DNA of 64,000 nucleotides from Burkholderia ubonensis. Lineage in GTDB: Bacteria > Pseudomonadota > Gammaproteobacteria > Burkholderiales > Burkholderiaceae. Positions within the stretch are counted from its first letter, which is position 1, and each line of letters starts with the position of its first letter. The notes below the pieces were generated by a model, which saw only the letters and a program-made list of their open reading frames with translations, did no database searches and was not told the DNA's origin. The position numbers and the translations under genes were made by a program. This document shows, piece by piece, positions 19,022-27,700 of the stretch. The stretch lies in NCBI RefSeq assembly GCF_001718695.1, contig NZ_CP013422.1:1364001-1428000 (forward strand), in the 5' to 3' direction.

Positions 19022-20599
19022 ATGAATGCTCGCGCGTTGCCTTTCGGCCCCCCTGATCACGACGGCCCCGACGAAACCGTCGACATCGCCATCATCGGCA
19101 CCGGCTTTGCCGGTCTCGGGATGGCCATTCGTCTGCGGCAGACGGGCGTGACCGATTTCGTCGTGCTCGAGAAGGCGGCGTCGGTCGGCGGCACGTGGCG
19201 CGACAACCATTACCCCGGGTGTGCATGCGACGTGCAATCGCACGTCTACTCGTTCTCGTTCGCGCCGAACCCGCGCTGGACGCGCATGTTCGCGCCGCAG
19301 CCGGAGATCCGCGCGTATCTCGAAGACTGCGTGCAGCGCTTCGGGATCGGCGCGCACCTGCGCCTGAACCACGAGCTGCAGCGCGCCGAGTACGACGAGA
19401 CCGCGCAGCGCTGGCGCCTCGCGTTCGCGAGCGGCAAGCGGCTGTCAGCTCGCGTGCTGGTGTCGGGGATGGGCGGCCTGTCGCGCGCGGCGCTGCCGGC
19501 GATCCCCGGCGTCGAGACCTTCAAGGGCCGCGCGTTCCACTCGCAGCAGTGGGACCACGACTATTCGCTCGACGGCAAGCGCGTCGCGGTGATCGGCACC
19601 GGTGCGAGCGCGATCCAGTTCGTCCCGCAGATCGCGCCGCGCGTGAAGGCGCTCGCGCTGTTCCAGCGCACGCCGCCGTGGATCATGCCGAAGCCCGACC
19701 GCAACGTGACGAAGCTCGAGCAGTGGCTGTTCCGCACGCTGCCGTTCACGCAGAAGGCCGTGAGGAGCGGCATCTACTGGATGCTCGAATCGCGCGTGCT
19801 CGGCTTCGCGATCCATCCGTCGCTGATGAGGAACGTGCAGAAGCTCGCGCTGCGCCATATCAGGAAGCAGATTCCCGATCCGGACCTGCGCCGCGCCGTG
19901 ACGCCGGACTACACGCTCGGCTGCAAGCGCGTGCTGATCTCGAACGACTACTACCCGGCGCTGTCGCGCAAGAACGTCGACGTGGTCACGACCGGCATCG
20001 AGCGGATCGAGGAAAACGCAGTCGTCACGACCGACGGCAAGCGCCACGAAGTCGACTGCCTGATCTACGGCACCGGCTTCCAGGTTGCCGATCCGTTTCC
20101 GCGCGGCGCGATCGTCGGCCGCGGCGGCCTCGACATCGTCGATGCGTGGCGCGACGGCGCGCATGCGTATCTCGGCACGACGCTGCCCGGCTATCCGAAC
20201 TTCTTCATGCTCGTCGGCCCGAACACCGGCCTCGGCCACAGCTCGATGGTGTTCATGATCGAGTCGCAGATCGAGTACATCCTCGGCGCGCTGCAGGCGA
20301 TGCGCCGCGAGCGCGCGGACGCGATCGAGGTGCGCCCCCTCGTCGAGGCGCGGTTCAACCACGACCTGCAGGGCCGGCTGAAGAAGGCGATCTGGTCGAC
20401 GGGCGGCTGCAAGAGCTGGTATCTCGACCCGCGCACCGGCAAGAACACGACGCTGTGGCCGGGCTTCACGTGGCGCTTCCGGCAGGCGACCGCGCGCTTC
20501 TCGATGGCCGACTACCACGCGTACGGCATCCCGCAACACGACACGGCCGCGCGGCCGATCGCCGCGCCCGCCGCTTCCGCTTCCGCCGAAGCGGCCTGA
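19022..20599 (+). CDS. Flavin-containing Baeyer-Villiger-type monooxygenase
   Basis: 525 residues. FAD motif IIGTGFAGLG near residue 26, the Baeyer-Villiger fingerprint region FKGRAFHSQQWDHD near 168-181, and the second Rossmann motif VIGTGASAIQ for NADPH. Such enzymes insert oxygen into cyclic or linear ketones or oxidise heteroatoms; homologues occur in alkane and ketone degradation and in the mycobacterial mymA operon. The ATG at 19022 (GGAG eight bases upstream) is preferred over 18998. First gene of a four-gene operon with an SDR, a PF10118 protein and a hydrolase. Confidence 0.92.
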   Translation: MNARALPFGPPDHDGPDETVDIAIIGTGFAGLGMAIRLRQTGVTDFVVLEKAASVGGTWRDNHYPGCACDVQSHVYSFSFAPNPRWTRMFAPQPEIRAYLEDCVQRFGIGAHLRLNHELQRAEYDETAQRWRLAFASGKRLSARVLVSGMGGLSRAALPAIPGVETFKGRAFHSQQWDHDYSLDGKRVAVIGTGASAIQFVPQIAPRVKALALFQRTPPWIMPKPDRNVTKLEQWLFRTLPFTQKAVRSGIYWMLESRVLGFAIHPSLMRNVQKLALRHIRKQIPDPDLRRAVTPDYTLGCKRVLISNDYYPALSRKNVDVVTTGIERIEENAVVTTDGKRHEVDCLIYGTGFQVADPFPRGAIVGRGGLDIVDAWRDGAHAYLGTTLPGYPNFFMLVGPNTGLGHSSMVFMIESQIEYILGALQAMRRERADAIEVRPLVEARFNHDLQGRLKKAIWSTGGCKSWYLDPRTGKNTTLWPGFTWRFRQATARFSMADYHAYGIPQHDTAARPIAAPAASASAEAA

Positions 20600-20623
20600 G
20601 CCTCGAACAGGAGCCCAACAGAC

Positions 20624-21565
20624 ATGAGAGATTTCGCCAACAAGGTCGCCGCGATCACCGGCGCGGGCTCCGGCATGGGCCGCGCGCTCGCGGTGCAGCT
20701 CGCGCAGGCCGGCTGCCACGTGGCGCTCGCCGACAAGAACGCGGTCGGCCTCGCCGAAACCGAACGGATCGTCCGCACGGTCGCGCCGGGCGTGAGCGTG
20801 ACGACGCGCGTGCTGGACGTCGGCGACCGCGCCGCGATGTTCGCATGGGCCGACGACACCGCGCACGAACACGGCAAGGTCAACCTGATCTTCAACAACG
20901 CGGGCGTCGCGCTGTCGAGCACGATCGACGGGATGGAATACAGCGATCTCGAATGGATCGTGAACATCAACTTCTGGGGCGTCGTGCACGGCACGAAGGC
21001 GTTCCTGCCGCATCTGAAAGCGTCCGGCGACGGTCACGTGATCAACACGTCGAGCATCTTCGGGATCTTCGCGCAGCCGGGCATGAGCGGCTACAACGCG
21101 ACCAAGTACGCGGTGCGCGGCTTCACCGAATCGCTGCGCCAGGAGCTCGACATGATGAACTGCGGCGTGTCGGCGACCTGCGTGCATCCGGGCGGCATCC
21201 GCACCAACATCGCGCAGTCGAGCCGCGTCGCGAAGAACATGGTCGGCTTCATGGTCGAGAGCGAGCAACAGGGCAAGGACGCGTTCGAGAAATTCTTCAT
21301 CACCACCGCCGACGACGCCGCGCGCACGATTCTCGCCGGCGTGCGCCGGAACAAGCGCCGCGTGCTGATCGGCCGCGACGCGCGCGGCGCCGACTGGCTC
21401 GCGCGCATCCTGCCGGCTGCATATCAGGCACTGGTTGTGTTCGCAACCAGGCACGAGGCCGCGAAAGCGCGCCGCCGCGCCGCGCGCGCCCCGGCCGCAC
21501 CCGCGCCCGCACCGGCCCACGCAACGTACAACAACGCTGGCAATCAGGGAGGAGAACAATCATGA
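20624..21565 (+). CDS. Short-chain dehydrogenase/reductase
   Basis: 313 residues. Cofactor motif TGAGSGMG at 12-19, NNAG motif near 93, catalytic Ser...Tyr-x-x-x-Lys (SSIFGIFAQPGMSGYNATK). The C-terminal 60 residues extend beyond the standard fold and are Arg/Ala/Pro-rich. It starts 24 bp after the monooxygenase and its stop overlaps the next gene's ATG (ATGA), so translation is coupled. It probably interconverts an alcohol and the ketone used by the monooxygenase. Confidence 0.92.
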   Translation: MRDFANKVAAITGAGSGMGRALAVQLAQAGCHVALADKNAVGLAETERIVRTVAPGVSVTTRVLDVGDRAAMFAWADDTAHEHGKVNLIFNNAGVALSSTIDGMEYSDLEWIVNINFWGVVHGTKAFLPHLKASGDGHVINTSSIFGIFAQPGMSGYNATKYAVRGFTESLRQELDMMNCGVSATCVHPGGIRTNIAQSSRVAKNMVGFMVESEQQGKDAFEKFFITTADDAARTILAGVRRNKRRVLIGRDARGADWLARILPAAYQALVVFATRHEAAKARRRAARAPAAPAPAPAHATYNNAGNQGGEQS

Positions 21566-22467
21566 CGACACCGCAGATGATGCCCGTGCGGCGCGACATC
21601 CGTTTCGCGCTGCCCCCGGAGCGCGCGCGCGACTGGCATGTCCAGGGCGTGCCCGTCACCCACTTCATGAACGCACTGTCGCTGCTGTTCCCGGCCGGCG
21701 AACGGTTCTTCATGGACTCGGTGCGCAACTACCGCGACCGGATCGACGACCCGGAACTGAAGAAGCAGGTAATGGGCTTCATCGGCCAGGAGGCGATGCA
21801 CACGCGCGAGCACATCGAGTACAACGACCTGCTGCAGGCGTCGGGGCTGCCCGCGCACAAGCTCGACAAGCGCCTGTGGGCGATCCTCGGCTGGTTCAAG
21901 AAGGTGCTGCCGCATTCGATGCAGCTCGCGATCACGATCGCGCTCGAGCACTACACGGCGATTCTCGCGAACCAGCTGCTGTCGGGCCACGAGCACCGGA
22001 TCGACGGCTCCGTCGAGGGCTACCAGCAGATGTGGATGTGGCACGCGATGGAAGAGACCGAGCACAAGGCCGTCTCATACGACGTGTGGAACGCCGTGAT
22101 GAAGCCGGGCCTCGGCAGCTACCTGCTGCGCACCGGCACGATGCTGACGACGACCTTGATGTTCTGGACGATCGTGTTCGACTTCCACGTGCGCCTGATG
22201 CTCGCGCATCGGCGCCGTCACGGCAAATTCAGCGGCATGTGGCGGCTCGTGAAGTACCTGTACAGCCCGAGGAATGGCGTGTTCCCGAGCATCGCGCGAG
22301 AATGGCTCGACTACTTCCGGCCGGGCTTCCATCCATGGGACCACGACAACCACCAGTACCTGCAGGGGCTCGACACGCTGCTCGCGAACATCGACGCGAC
22401 CAACGCGCGCTACGCCGCGCAGGCCGCGCCGCGCCGCGTGCCGCTGCATCCCGTCCCGCAGGCGTGA
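21562..22467 (+). CDS. PF10118 putative metal-dependent hydrolase
   Basis: 301 residues, starting MTTPQMMPVRRDIRFALPPE after a strong GGAGG ribosome site. Matches the PF10118 pattern of paired Glu and His-containing helices: FMDSVRNYRDRI, GFIGQEAMHTREHIEYN, WMWHAMEETEHKAVSYDVWN. The ExxH pairs resemble a ferritin-like di-iron site, so despite its database name the protein may be a di-iron oxygenase or desaturase-like enzyme. One or two hydrophobic helices lie near 190-210. Translationally coupled to the SDR. Confidence 0.85.
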   Translation: MTTPQMMPVRRDIRFALPPERARDWHVQGVPVTHFMNALSLLFPAGERFFMDSVRNYRDRIDDPELKKQVMGFIGQEAMHTREHIEYNDLLQASGLPAHKLDKRLWAILGWFKKVLPHSMQLAITIALEHYTAILANQLLSGHEHRIDGSVEGYQQMWMWHAMEETEHKAVSYDVWNAVMKPGLGSYLLRTGTMLTTTLMFWTIVFDFHVRLMLAHRRRHGKFSGMWRLVKYLYSPRNGVFPSIAREWLDYFRPGFHPWDHDNHQYLQGLDTLLANIDATNARYAAQAAPRRVPLHPVPQA

Positions 22468-22471
22468 CGCG

Positions 22472-23335
22472 ATGGCGCGCGCAAGCGAGATGCTGACCGT
22501 CCAGTTCGGCGACGTGAAGCTCGCCGTCTACGCGAGCGGCTCGCGCCGCGCGCCGCCGGTGATCCTCGTGCACGGCTACCCCGATTCCGCGAGGGTGTGG
22601 GAGCCGGTCCGCGCGCGGCTCGCGAAACGCTACCGCGTGATTGCGTACGACGTGCGCGGCGCGGGCGCCTCCGACGCGCCGCGCCGCCGCGCCGACTACA
22701 CGCTCGCGCGGCTCGCCGACGATTTGAGGGCCGTCGCCGACGCCACCTGCGGCGGCCGGCCGTTCCACCTCGTCGGCCACGACTGGGGGTCGATCCAGTG
22801 CTGGGAAGCCGTGACCGATCCGGCGTTGCGCGGGCGCATCGCGTCGTACACGTCGATCTCCGGGCCGTGCCTCGACCATGTGTTCCGCGCGAGGATGCGG
22901 CTCAGGCAGAGCCTGAAGTCGTGGTACATCGCGTTCTTCCACCTGCCGCTCGTGCCGTCGCTGGTGTGGCGGCTCGGCGGCGCGGCGCTGTGGCCGCCCT
23001 GGCTGCAGCTCACCGAACGGGTTCGCCCCGAGCGCGACCCGGCGCAGTTGAAGAACGCGCTGAACGGCATGCAGATGTACCGCGCGAACTTCATCGCGCG
23101 GGCCCGGCGGCCGCGCGAGCGTCACGCGCAGGCGCCGGTGCAGATCCTCGTGCCGGTGCGCGACCGCTACGTGACGCCGGAGATGTCGGCCGGCCTCGAC
23201 CGCTGGCTCGGCGAGCACGTGCGCGAGGAAATCGACGGCGCGCACTGGATCGTGTTGCGCGACCCCGACCTGATCGCGGCGCGGATCGAACGATTCGCGA
23301 CCATGCATGAAAGGCGCGCGGTCACGGTCGCATAA
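22472..23335 (+). CDS. Alpha/beta hydrolase, epoxide-hydrolase/haloalkane-like
   Basis: 287 residues. Oxyanion motif HGYPDS, nucleophile elbow GHDWGS (Asp nucleophile, as in epoxide hydrolases) and a late catalytic His in GAHWIVL. It follows the PF10118 gene by 4 bp. In the operon it would hydrolyse the ester or an epoxide formed by the oxygenases. An ATG six codons later is an alternative start. Confidence 0.88.
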   Translation: MARASEMLTVQFGDVKLAVYASGSRRAPPVILVHGYPDSARVWEPVRARLAKRYRVIAYDVRGAGASDAPRRRADYTLARLADDLRAVADATCGGRPFHLVGHDWGSIQCWEAVTDPALRGRIASYTSISGPCLDHVFRARMRLRQSLKSWYIAFFHLPLVPSLVWRLGGAALWPPWLQLTERVRPERDPAQLKNALNGMQMYRANFIARARRPRERHAQAPVQILVPVRDRYVTPEMSAGLDRWLGEHVREEIDGAHWIVLRDPDLIAARIERFATMHERRAVTVA

Positions 23336-23510
23336 GCGGGCGCAGGGGCGCACGGGCGGGCGATGAGCGGTAGCGGCAATTCAGTGCCGCCAGGCGTGTC
23401 GTAATCGGCCACGTCTGCGCCCGACGACAAATTCCCGGTATCCGGAATACCCCGTTCCGAAGCGGCGGTTGGTGTCCTATGCTCGCGGCTCGCCCTGTTC
23501 GTCCGCTGCC

Positions 23511-24410
23511 ATGCCTACCGCCCATTCAGCCAGCCCGTCGATCGACCTGCGCATCCTGCTGCGCAGCCTCGGGCAGATCGTGCTGCAGGCGCACGCGCTG
23601 ACGGGCGCGCTGCTGCTCGCCGCGCTGGCGCTCACCGACGCGCGGCTCGCGTGCGCGGCGCTGCTCGGCGCGGCCGTCGCGAACCTGACGGCGGCGCTGA
23701 GCGGCGCCGCGCATTGCGACGTCGAACAGGGCCGGCACGGCTTCAACGGCGCGCTCGCCGCGCTGGCCGCCGTTTCGTTTGCGCCTGCTCCGCTCGCGGC
23801 GCTCGCGCTCGCGCTCGCGCCGTCGGCCGCGCTCGGCGCAGCGCTCGTGCAGCGCGCGCTGCGCCGGCCGCTCGAAAAGTGGCGCCAGTGCCCGTATTCG
23901 AGCCCGTGCCTTGCCGTCACCGCGCTGTGGCTGCCGTTTGTCGCGGTGCAACACCCGATCGACGCCGCGACGAGCGCGACGCTGACGCCTGCGTCGATCG
24001 CGTGCGCACTGTCGTCCGGTATCGCGCAGGCCGCCTTCGCGCAAGGCGCATGGGCCGGCGCGCTGATCGTCGCCGGGCTCGCCGCCGCGTCGCGCCGCGC
24101 GGCCGCGTTCGCGCTCGGCGGCGCGGCCGTGTCGTCCGCGCTGCTGATCGCGCTCGGCGCCAGCGGCGCGGCGTTCGACGCCGGCCAGCTCGGCGTCAAC
24201 GGCGCGCTCGCCGCGCTTGCGCTGATGCCGCGCGGCACCCGCACGGCGCTCGCCGCAGCCGCGCTCGCCGCGTTGCTCCAGTGGCTCGCGATGCGTGTGG
24301 GCCTCGTCGCGCTCACCGCGCCGTTCGCGCTCGCATCGTGGGTCACGGTGGCCGTCGCGCGGCGCTTCCCCCTCGGAGAAACCGATGTCGTCATTCGCTC
24401 ACCGTCCTGA
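23511..24410 (+). CDS. Urea transporter (UT family)
   Basis: 299 residues, almost entirely membrane helices with internal twofold repeat. The UT-family signature occurs once in each half: GFNGALAALA near residue 82 and GVNGALAALAL near 231. These passive channels conduct urea across the inner membrane. Start at ATG 23511 chosen over 23469 because the family begins shortly before IDLRILLRSLGQ. No urease genes adjoin it. Confidence 0.85.
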   Translation: MPTAHSASPSIDLRILLRSLGQIVLQAHALTGALLLAALALTDARLACAALLGAAVANLTAALSGAAHCDVEQGRHGFNGALAALAAVSFAPAPLAALALALAPSAALGAALVQRALRRPLEKWRQCPYSSPCLAVTALWLPFVAVQHPIDAATSATLTPASIACALSSGIAQAAFAQGAWAGALIVAGLAAASRRAAAFALGGAAVSSALLIALGASGAAFDAGQLGVNGALAALALMPRGTRTALAAAALAALLQWLAMRVGLVALTAPFALASWVTVAVARRFPLGETDVVIRSPS

Positions 24411-24715
24411 CGCCGTCACGCCCGGCGGCCCGATCTCGGCTGCCGGGTTCCGGCTGCGAGCCGCGCTCGCTGTACATCGCGCTCACCGACATGAAAAAGG
24501 ACAACCGCGCGACGGGCGGCAAGCTGTGGAGCGACGCGGGCTGACAGTCGCCGCGCGGCCGCGTGACCCTATCGGCCGGCACGCAGCATGCGGCGCTCTG
24601 CGCAGGCCGCCGTTGTGCGTCCGCACATCGCGCGGTGACGCGATCGGCACACCAATCGGCGCATAATGCCGAACACACCCGCAGCAGCCGATGGCCACCC
24701 GTCCAGGAGACCGCC
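24411..24715. other. Intergenic stretch before gdhB
   Basis: About 300 bp. A short frame ending at 24544 reads ALTDMKKDNRATGGKLWSDAG, which looks more protein-like than its surroundings but has no start or ribosome site. No promoter with a good match was seen; the gdhB ribosome site is at the right edge. Confidence 0.35.
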
Positions 24716-27700
24716 ATGGAAGCGAAGAACGAAGAAGTCGTCGCACACCTGCTCTCCGACGTCGTCGAATTCGCGCGCGAGCGCTTGCCCGAGGCGACGT
24801 TCCGGATCGTCGAACCCTTCCTCCGCCATTACTACGACTTCGTCGACGCCGACGACCTGCAAAGCCGCGGCATCGCCGATCTGTACGGTGCCGCGATGGC
24901 GCACTGGCAAACCGCCCAGAAATTCGTGCCCGGCAGCGAGCGGCTGCGCGTGTACAACCCGATCCTCGAACAGCACGGCTGGCACTCCGATCACACGGTG
25001 ATCGAAATCGTCAACGACGACATGCCGTTCCTCGTCGATTCGGTGTCGATGGCCGTCAACCGCCTCGGCCTCGCGCTGCACTCGGCGATGCACCCCGTGT
25101 TCCGGATCTGGCGCGGCAAGAACGGCAATATCGAGCGCGCCGACGTGGGCGGCCTCGCGACCGACGACGGGCACTCGCAGCTCGCGTCGTTCATTCATTT
25201 CGAGGTCGACCGGTGCGGCGACGCGGCGATGCTCGACTCGCTGCGCAACGACATCGCACGCGTGCTCGGCGACGTGCGCGCGTCGGTCGAGGACTGGCCG
25301 AAGATCGTCGACATCGCGCGCAGCACGATCAAGGAGATGAAGGCGCGCGAGACGAGCGCCGAAGACATCGAGGCGCGCGCGTTCCTCGAATGGATGGTGG
25401 CCGACCATTTCACGTTCCTCGGGCAGCGCGACTACGCGCTCGTGTCGCACGGCGCCGGCTTCGCGCTGCGCGGCGTCGAAGGCTCGGGCTTCGGCATCCT
25501 GCGCGAAGCGCTGCGCGCGCCCGGCACGCCGGACCTGACGCCGCTGCCGCCCGCCGCGGCGGAAATCATCCACGGCGCCTGGCCGATCTTCCTGACCAAG
25601 GCGAACTCGCGCGCGACCGTGCACCGCCCCGGCTATCTCGACTACGTCGGCGTCAAGCTGCTCGGCCCCGACGGCAAGGTCTGCGGCGAGCGGCGCTTCA
25701 TCGGGCTCTACACGTCGACCGCGTACATGGTGTCCAGCTCGGAAATCCCGATCGTGCGGCGCAAGTGCGCGAACATCGTGCGGCGCGCAGGCTTTCTGCC
25801 GAAAGGCCATCTCGGCAAGACGCTCGTGACGGTGCTCGAAACCTATCCGCGCGACGAGCTGTTCCAGGCCGACGAAGACCAGCTTTACGACATCGCGCTC
25901 GGCGTGCTGCGGCTGCAGGAGCATCAGCGCACGCGCCTGTTCGTGCGACGCGACCGCTTCGACCGCTTCGTGTCGTGCCTCGTGTACGTGCCGCGCGACA
26001 AGTACACCACCGACCTGCGCCGGCGCATCGCGCGGCTGCTCGTCGACGCGTTCAAGGGCATCAACGTCGAATTCACGCCGCTGCTGTCGGAATCCGCGAT
26101 CGCGCGGATTCACTTCGTCGTGCACGCGGAACCGGGCACGATGCCCGACGTCGATACACGCGAGCTCGAAACGCGCCTCATCCAGGTCACGCGCCGCTGG
26201 CAGGACGACCTGTCGGACGCGCTGCTCGACGCGTTCGGCGAGGAGCAAGGCAACCGCCTGCTGCAGCGCTATGCCGATTCGTTCCCGGCCGGCTACCGCG
26301 ACGACTATCCGGCGCGCACCGCGGTGCGCGACATCGAACTGATCGAGCGCGTGAACGGCACCGAGCGCCTCGCGATGAACCTGTACCGGCCGATCGAGGC
26401 CGAAGCGCGCGCGTTCCGCTTCAAGGTCTACCGCTCCGGCGAGCCGATCGCGCTGTCGCGCAGCCTGCCGATGCTCGAACACCTCGGCGTGCGCGTCGAC
26501 GAGGAACGGCCGTACCGGATCCAGGCGCAGGGTGGCGCGCCCGCGTGGGTGCACGATTTCGGCCTCGAAATGGCGGACGACACCGAGTTCGACATCGAGC
26601 GCGTGAAGGGGCTGTTCGAGGACGCGTTCGACCGGATCTGGAGCGGCCTGATCGAGAACGACGATTTCAACCGGCTCGTGCTGCGCGCGCACCTGAGCGC
26701 GCGCGAAGTCACGATCCTGCGCGCGTATGCGAAGTACCTGCGGCAGGTCGGCTCGACGTTCAGCGATGCGTACATCGAGCGCGCGCTGACCGGCAATCCG
26801 GCGATCGCGCGGCAGCTCGTCGAGCTGTTCGTCGTGCGTTTCGATCCGCGCATCGGCAGCCCGCGCGACGCGCAGGCCGAGCGGCTGCTGAAGGCGATCG
26901 AGACCGCGCTCGACCAGGTGCCGAATCTCGACGAGGACCGGATCCTGCGCCAGTTCCTCGGCGTGATCAACGCGACCGAGCGCACCAACTACTACCGGCA
27001 CGACGCCGACGGCGAGCCCAAGCCGTACCTGTCGTTCAAGTTCGATCCGGCGAAAGTGCCCGGCCTGCCCGAGCCGAAGCCGATGTTCGAGATCTGGGTG
27101 TATTCGCCGCGCGTCGAGGGCGTGCACCTGCGCGGCGGGCGCGTCGCGCGCGGCGGCCTGCGCTGGTCCGACCGCCGCGAGGATTTCCGCACCGAGGTGC
27201 TCGGCCTGATGAAGGCGCAGATGGTGAAGAACGTCGTGATCGTGCCGGTCGGCTCGAAAGGCGGCTTCGTCGTGAAGAACCCGCCGCCGCCGAGCGACCG
27301 CGAGGCGTGGATGCGCGAAGGCGTCGCGTGCTACCAGACGTTCCTGCGCGGCCTGCTCGACCTGACCGACAACCTCGCCGGCAATGCGGTCGAGCCGCCG
27401 CCCGACGTCGTGCGGCACGATCCCGACGATCCGTATCTCGTCGTCGCGGCCGACAAGGGCACGGCCACCTTCTCCGACTACGCGAACGCGATCTCGCACG
27501 AATACGGCTTCTGGCTCGACGATGCATTCGCGTCGGGCGGCTCGGTCGGCTACGACCACAAGAAGATGGCGATCACCGCGCGCGGCGCGTGGGAGTCGGT
27601 CAAGCGGCATTTCCGCGAGATGGGCGTCGACACGCAGACGACCGACTTCACGGTGGTCGGCGTCGGCGACATGTCGGGCGACGTGTTCGGCAACGGCATG

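Noticed and set aside
19195..22467. Plus-strand frame of about 1,090 codons through the oxygenase operon
   Set aside because: Its first 780 residues are out of frame with the monooxygenase and SDR; only the last part is the real PF10118 gene.
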